The position numbers and the translations under genes were made by a program. Under the pieces are notes generated by a model. The model worked only from the letters and a program-made list of their open reading frames with translations. It was not told where the DNA came from and ran no database searches. A stretch of 64,000 nt of DNA, taken from Adlercreutzia equolifaciens (GTDB lineage: Bacteria > Actinomycetota > Coriobacteriia > Coriobacteriales > Eggerthellaceae). The stretch lies in the NCBI RefSeq assembly GCF_029076695.1, contig NZ_JARFIK010000002.1:558001-622000 (forward strand). Reading direction: 5' to 3'. Within the stretch, counting starts at the first letter, position 1. Each line of letters opens with the position of its first letter. Shown in pieces: positions 60,082 through 64,000 of this stretch.

Positions 60082-60897
60082 ATGGAACTGGTTAACACCC
60101 ACTGTCATTGCGTTTACTCGGGCCACGGCGTCGGCTCGGTGGCCGAGTACGCCCAAGCGGCCGATGCCGCCGGCCTCACCACCCTGGCTTTCACCGAGCA
60201 TTATCCGTTGTCGGCGGCCTTCGATCCCGACCAGTACCTGTCCATGCGTCCCGAATATGTTGAGCGCTACCTGGCCGAAATCGAGGAGGCGCGGGCGGCC
60301 CATCCTCGCATCGAGTTCATTGTGGGCACGGAAATGGACTATCTGGGCAGCTTGGAGGACCGCGTCATCACCGAGGCCGACCTGACCCCGTATCGCTTCA
60401 AGCTGGGCAGTGTGCATTTCATCGACGGCTGGGCCTTCGACGACCCGGCGCAGAAGGCGCGCTGGGAAGAGGACGGCGCCCCCGATGCCATCTGGCGCCG
60501 CTACGGCGAGCTGTGGTGTCAGGCGGCCTCCGATAGGGCCAACCCCTATGACTGCATGGCCCATCCGGACCTGGCGAAGAAGTTCGGCTATGCGCCCAGC
60601 TTCGACCGAGAGCCGCTCTACGAGGCCATGGCCGAGGCGGCTCGCGCCGGCGAGCGCATGGTGGAGGTGAACACCTCGGGCGGCTATTACGCCTGCGCCG
60701 AGATGTTCCCGGCCCCGGCACTGCTGGCTGCCTTCTGCCGTGCCGGCGTGCCCTGCACGGTGGGCTGCGATTCCCATGATCCGGCCAACGTGGCTCGCGA
60801 TATCCGCGCGGCCTACGACCTTATGTACCAGGCGGGGTACCGAAGCGTTACCGTGCCGACGGCCACAGGCGATCGCCGAAGCATTACCATCGAATAG
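60082..60897 (+). CDS. PHP-domain phosphatase, histidinol-phosphatase (HisK) type
   Basis: A 271-residue PHP-family hydrolase with a multi-metal site. Ligand motifs in order: NTHCHCVYSGHG (residues 5-16), LAFTEHYPLS, VGTEMDYLG, GSVHFIDGWAFDDP, DCMAHPDLAKK and VGCDSHDPANV. HisK enzymes remove phosphate from histidinol phosphate, but PHP members also include other sugar-phosphate phosphatases; no his genes are nearby. TAGGAG precedes the ATG at 60082. Confidence 0.88.
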   Translation: MELVNTHCHCVYSGHGVGSVAEYAQAADAAGLTTLAFTEHYPLSAAFDPDQYLSMRPEYVERYLAEIEEARAAHPRIEFIVGTEMDYLGSLEDRVITEADLTPYRFKLGSVHFIDGWAFDDPAQKARWEEDGAPDAIWRRYGELWCQAASDRANPYDCMAHPDLAKKFGYAPSFDREPLYEAMAEAARAGERMVEVNTSGGYYACAEMFPAPALLAAFCRAGVPCTVGCDSHDPANVARDIRAAYDLMYQAGYRSVTVPTATGDRRSITIE

Positions 60898-61039
60898 GGT
60901 GTGCCAAGGCCTGATTTTCATCGGGCGGTTCCTTGGCGCCACCGCAGCGCCGCGGCGTGCCTTGGAGGGCGCTTCGGCGTTGAGACGCCTGCTCTTTCTG
61001 CCTCTCGGCAGAACTCGATTTGGGAAGAAGCTGATAGCT

Positions 61040-61963
61040 ATGGGTCTGTTCAACAAAGGGGAGCGCGCCGAGCGCTCCACGGCGAAAAGCGGGGCGCTCT
61101 CGAAGCGCGGCGCCTCGGCGCTGGCGCCGCGCACGTTCTCGATGACCGTGGGCGCGCTGGAAGAGGCGCTGCTCAAGGAGTTTCCCGCTGAGGACGCCGA
61201 GTCCTGGGACCGTACGGGGCTCACGGTGGGGGAGCGCGCGCTGCCGGTGACGAAGGTGGCCGTGGCTCTCGACCCCACGGTCAAGGCCATTGGCGAGGCT
61301 GCTGCCGCGGGCGCCAACGTGCTCGTCACCCATCATCCCGCCTTCCTGGCCGCCCCTGACGGGTTTGCCCCCGAGGCCAGTGTGGCCCTCAGTCCGGGTG
61401 CCGGCGTATGGGCCGCCATTCGCCATCAAGTGGCGCTCATGGACTTCCATACGGCCCTCGACGTCAGCCCGCAGGCCGCGCGCGTGCTTCCCGGCATGTT
61501 GGGCCTGCGCTTTACGGGACGCTTCGCCGAGCCGCTGGCGGGGTCGCGCCGCAAGGGCTACGGCCAGATCAGCGACGTGCCGGCCAATGACGATGCTCCT
61601 GAAACCCTGGCGCGCCTGGCGGCTCGCTGCACGGCGGTGTTCGGCCGCTCGCCGCGGGTGTGGGGCGCGCCCGACAAACCGGTTAAAACCGCCGTTACTG
61701 CCACGGGCTCGGCGGGCCCCACGGGCAAGGCCGCCCTGGCTGCGGGAGCTGACGTCCTTATTTGCGGCGAGATCAAGTACCACGACGCCCTCGATCTTTC
61801 CCAGGCCGGTCTGGCCATTATCGAGCTGGGTCACGACGCCAGCGAGCTGCCCCTTACCGCGGTGCTGGCCGAGGCGCTCTGCAAGGCGGGTGTTCCCGAG
61901 AGCGCCGTTGTCATGATCGATCAATCCGACAACTGGTGGCATCCCGAAGCGGTGCGCGTCTAA
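61040..61963 (+). CDS. Nif3-like dinuclear metal centre protein
   Basis: A 307-residue DUF34/Nif3 family protein (annotated in some genomes as GTP cyclohydrolase 1 type 2; the function is uncertain). Metal ligands are in VLVTHHPAFLA, ALMDFHTALDVSP and the C-terminal AIIELGHDASELP. The middle PII-like insert of some members is absent. Residues 1-35 form a basic Ser/Ala-rich extension before the usual SMTVGALEEALLKEFP start. Start: ATG at 61040; the ribosome binding site is weak. It precedes the zinc-ribbon gene, its usual neighbour in many genomes. Confidence 0.88.
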   Translation: MGLFNKGERAERSTAKSGALSKRGASALAPRTFSMTVGALEEALLKEFPAEDAESWDRTGLTVGERALPVTKVAVALDPTVKAIGEAAAAGANVLVTHHPAFLAAPDGFAPEASVALSPGAGVWAAIRHQVALMDFHTALDVSPQAARVLPGMLGLRFTGRFAEPLAGSRRKGYGQISDVPANDDAPETLARLAARCTAVFGRSPRVWGAPDKPVKTAVTATGSAGPTGKAALAAGADVLICGEIKYHDALDLSQAGLAIIELGHDASELPLTAVLAEALCKAGVPESAVVMIDQSDNWWHPEAVRV

Positions 61964-61979
61964 GCCAAGGGATTGAGCA

Positions 61980-62041
61980 GCGCCCCGGCGTCCTTCCGAT
62001 GAGCCTTGCGGGCGGGGAAGGGTGCTGGGGCGCGTTCCTTT
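61980..62041 (+). terminator. Probable terminator after the Nif3-like gene
   Basis: GCGCCCCGGCGTCCTTCC (61980-61997) and GGAAGGGTGCTGGGGCGC (62016-62033) form an 18-bp stem with three mismatched or wobble pairs, followed by GTTCCTTTC. Confidence 0.6.
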
Positions 62042-62139
62042 CACGCCCGATCAAATGAGGTTTTTCCATCCTGTGGCTCCAGGGGCTAACTTTTCGTCTA
62101 TTATTGTCACCGAGAGAATAATGATCGAAGGAGATGCCC

Positions 62140-62859
62140 ATGGAAGCAACCCGCGAAGACATTGATGGTCTGTTCGAACTGCAGCGCATCGACCTCGAGA
62201 TCATGCGCCGTACCAAAGAGCTCGACGAGCTGCCCCAGCGCGGCATCATTGTGGCCGCGCGCGAGAAGCGCGGCGCCATTGAGGCCCAAAGCGCCAAGGT
62301 GGCCGAGCTGAAGCGCGCCACGTCCCGCAAAATCACCCGCATCGACGACGAGGATGCCTCGCTGGCCAAGAAGGAGGCCGGCGTTCAGGCGGCCATCGAC
62401 GCCGCCCATGGCGACTTCCGCAATGTGGAGGCCCGTACCAAGGAGCTGGCCGGCATTGTGCGCCGCCGCGGCACCCTGGCCGAGGATCGCGCTGCCGTCC
62501 AGGCCGAGCTCGACAAGATCGGCAACATCGAGGCCCAGATCACGCTGGCCCTTGAAGAGGTGAACGCCAAAGAGCAGGAGGCTATCGACTCGTTCCAAAA
62601 GCAGGGCGGAGACCTCAAGCTGGCCATCGCCAAGCTGGAGGCCTCCCGCAACCAGCTGGTGGGCAAGATCGACGCCGATCTGGTGAAGGTCTACGACCGC
62701 ACGTCGGCTCGAGCGGGCGGCGTGGCCATCGGCGCTCTTGACGGCAACCGCTGCGGCGTGTGCCGCGTCACCATCGATAGCGGTCGTCTCATCGATTTGC
62801 GCGCCCAGGCACCGCTGGGAACGTGCCCTTCGTGTAAACGACTGCTCATAATCGAATAA
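62140..62859 (+). CDS. Coiled-coil protein with C4 zinc ribbon (DUF164/CdsZ-like)
   Basis: A 239-residue protein. Residues about 8-185 are a long charged coiled coil (for example LQRIDLEIMRRTKELDELP). The C-terminus has a four-Cys zinc ribbon: RCGVCRVTIDSG, then GTCPSCKRLLIIE. Family members follow nif3 genes and are thought to act in RNA metabolism or oligomeric scaffolds; the role is not settled. Start: ATG at 62140 with GAAGGAG 6 nt upstream. An ATG at 62134 overlaps the ribosome binding site and is unlikely. TATTAT at 62099-62104 may be the -10. Confidence 0.88.
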   Translation: MEATREDIDGLFELQRIDLEIMRRTKELDELPQRGIIVAAREKRGAIEAQSAKVAELKRATSRKITRIDDEDASLAKKEAGVQAAIDAAHGDFRNVEARTKELAGIVRRRGTLAEDRAAVQAELDKIGNIEAQITLALEEVNAKEQEAIDSFQKQGGDLKLAIAKLEASRNQLVGKIDADLVKVYDRTSARAGGVAIGALDGNRCGVCRVTIDSGRLIDLRAQAPLGTCPSCKRLLIIE

Positions 62860-62948
62860 AGTGGTTGATTCCGCCTGAAATCCTGTGATATAGTATCAAG
62901 GCTTTTTGTCCCAAAACAGTTTTACTGGTATTAATGGAGTTGATTGTA

Positions 62949-63140
62949 ATGTCGAAGGTTTGCGAAGTTTGCGGTAAGCACCCGGTTGCTGGTCGTAGCA
63001 TCAGCCACTCCCACCGCGTGTCCAATCGTATGTTCCGTCCCAACATCCAGAAGGTCACCATCCGTGACGCGAAGGGCCATGTCCGTCGCGCCAACGTGTG
63101 CACCTCCTGCATGAAGGCCGGCAAGGTCGAGCGCGCCTAA
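62949..63140 (+). CDS. rpmB: 50S ribosomal protein L28, zinc-binding form
   Basis: A 63-residue ribosomal protein with KVCEVCGKHPVAGRSISHSH at the N-terminus and VCTSCMKAGKVERA at the C-terminus. The two CxxC pairs make it the zinc-ribbon (C+) type. GGAG is placed before ATG 62949. A good terminator follows. Confidence 0.96.
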   Translation: MSKVCEVCGKHPVAGRSISHSHRVSNRMFRPNIQKVTIRDAKGHVRRANVCTSCMKAGKVERA

Positions 63141-63182
63141 GCGTTGCACCAGCTCTGACCTACTCTTCTTAGTAGAGCGTTG

Positions 63183-63205
63183 AAAGCCCGCAGTGCGGGC
63201 TTTTC
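63183..63205 (+). terminator. Intrinsic terminator after rpmB
   Basis: AAAGCCCGC and GCGGGCTTT form a 9-bp stem with an AGT loop, followed by further T residues (CTTTTC). Confidence 0.88.
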
Positions 63206-63333
63206 TGCGTTTGGGGAACAGTTCGGTTGTGGAATATGCCCACTGTCAACAGGGGGTAACGGTGCTTTGCCACCCCATGCGGTATACTTTCCCCAATACA
63301 GTCCTTAACAACTCAGCGGAAAGGAAACCTCCC

Positions 63334-63681
63334 ATGAGTTCTGTGATTCCCGGCAACCTGCATGTCGCCAACGACGTGCTGGCCGACATGGTGGGCAATG
63401 CCGCCATGGAATGCTACGGCGTGGTAGGGGTGTGCGCCCCCAACGCCGCCGACGGCATCGCGAAGATTCTTCCCGCCTCCCGCCTGCGCCGCGGTGTGGT
63501 GGTCAACAGCCTCGAAGAGGGCGTCCATGTTGATTTGTACATCATCGTCGAGTACGGCACCAACATCGCCACGGTTTCGCGCAACCTGATCGATCAGGTC
63601 AGCTTCGCCCTTAAGGAATACGCACGAGTGCCTCTGGCAGGCGTCGACGTGCATGTCATGGACGTCAAGGTGCGCCGCTAG
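63334..63681 (+). CDS. Asp23/Gls24 family protein
   Basis: A 115-residue Asp23-family (DUF322) protein with the typical GNLHVANDVLADMVGNAAME start and VDLYIIVEYGTNIATVSRNL. In Firmicutes and Actinobacteria these small proteins stand before a DAK2-domain kinase gene and are linked to envelope stress or fatty-acid kinase function. GAAAGGAAAC precedes the ATG at 63334. It is followed by the DAK2-domain gene after 66 nt. Confidence 0.92.
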   Translation: MSSVIPGNLHVANDVLADMVGNAAMECYGVVGVCAPNAADGIAKILPASRLRRGVVVNSLEEGVHVDLYIIVEYGTNIATVSRNLIDQVSFALKEYARVPLAGVDVHVMDVKVRR

Positions 63682-63747
63682 GCTCATCGCGGGATGGGCC
63701 GCCCGCCCCTGGGCGTCGGCTGCCCCTGAAGGAGAAATTGGTTTCTC

Positions 63748-64000
63748 ATGTCTACTACTTATTCTTCCAACAACATCCTCAACGCGGTGGCCGCTGCCGC
63801 CAAGACGCTCGGCGACCGCAAAGAGGAAGTCAACCGTCTGAACGTGTTCCCCGTTCCCGACGGCGACACCGGCACGAACATGTCGCTTACCATCGAGAGC
63901 GTGGTGGGCAACGTGGCCAATCTGCCCATCGGCGCGTCCGGTGCCGACATTCGCAAGGCCATCACCACGGGTGCTCTTATGGGCGCGCGCGGCAACTCCG
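63748..64000 (+). CDS. DAK2-domain protein (FakA/YloV-like), 5' part only
   Basis: The first 84 residues of a DhaL/DAK2-type kinase, cut by the window end. The nucleotide and metal site VFPVPDGDTGTNMSLTIESV (about residues 34-53) is complete, and TTGALMGARGNS begins the next motif. Full-length relatives (about 540-560 residues) phosphorylate fatty acids bound to FakB partners. GAAGGAGAAA precedes the ATG. Confidence 0.92.
   Translation, partial: MSTTYSSNNILNAVAAAAKTLGDRKEEVNRLNVFPVPDGDTGTNMSLTIESVVGNVANLPIGASGADIRKAITTGALMGARGNS

Noticed and set aside
62049-62070. A further copy of the 26-nt motif (GATCAAATGAGGTTTTTCCATC)
   Set aside because: It resembles the consensus but the first block is mutated, the overall length is shorter by about 3 nt and a T is added, so it is probably chance similarity or a decayed copy.

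Overview
The window is a stretch of high-GC, gene-dense bacterial chromosome. Gene content fits an anaerobic gut actinobacterium of the class Coriobacteriia, probably family Eggerthellaceae. The pointers are Tat-exported fumarate-reductase-like flavoproteins paired with membrane-spanning LuxR regulators, an arginine deiminase operon with a YfcC-type transporter, and a C4-zinc-ribbon form of ribosomal protein L28. This placement is inferred from gene families, not from a database search. No rRNA, CRISPR array, phage or insertion sequence transposase was seen.

Layout. 1-12 kb: a partial DMT-family transporter, a GNAT acetyltransferase, two flavoprotein/LuxR modules (2.4-5.6 kb and 7.5-11 kb) with a citramalate synthase between them, and a DUF3810 zinc-peptidase-like membrane protein. 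12-19 kb: tRNA-Pro, arginine catabolism (arcA, arcB, YfcC-family transporter; no arcC) and argS. 19-30 kb: five tRNAs in all across the window to this point, a secreted nuclease, a TcdA-like E1 enzyme, a NYN-LOTUS protein with a histone-H1-like linker, a NhaP-type antiporter, a small acidic secreted protein, trpS and a Pit phosphate transporter. 31-43 kb: an ABC-F ATPase, trmL, a second NhaP-type antiporter, an M50 protease with scpA-scpB-rluB, and a complete panB-panC-panD-panE set. 43-47 kb: a hybrid histidine kinase translationally coupled to a solute-binding lipoprotein. 47-57 kb: tyrA-aroA-cmk-plsC-ispH-DUF512-der-plsY-gpsA, all on the + strand. 57-64 kb: an alkyltransferase-like protein without the catalytic cysteine, rpe, a cysteine desulfurase, a PHP phosphatase, a Nif3-like protein, a zinc-ribbon protein, rpmB, an Asp23-family protein and the start of a DAK2-domain protein.

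The most unusual material is non-coding. (1) A strictly 26-nt bipartite motif (TGGTCAAW, seven variable bases, YGKTTTCCATC) occurs six times in both orientations in the 29.4-29.7 kb intergenic region, and once more at 21.1 kb. (2) A family of about 100-116-bp palindromes occurs five times. Its outer arms change sequence between copies but stay self-complementary, and one copy lies inside the coding sequence of the DUF512 gene. (3) A second multi-hairpin repeat family occurs three times, twice beside tRNA genes. Many genes also have wide-open antisense frames, which I treat as a codon-composition artefact of the high GC content.
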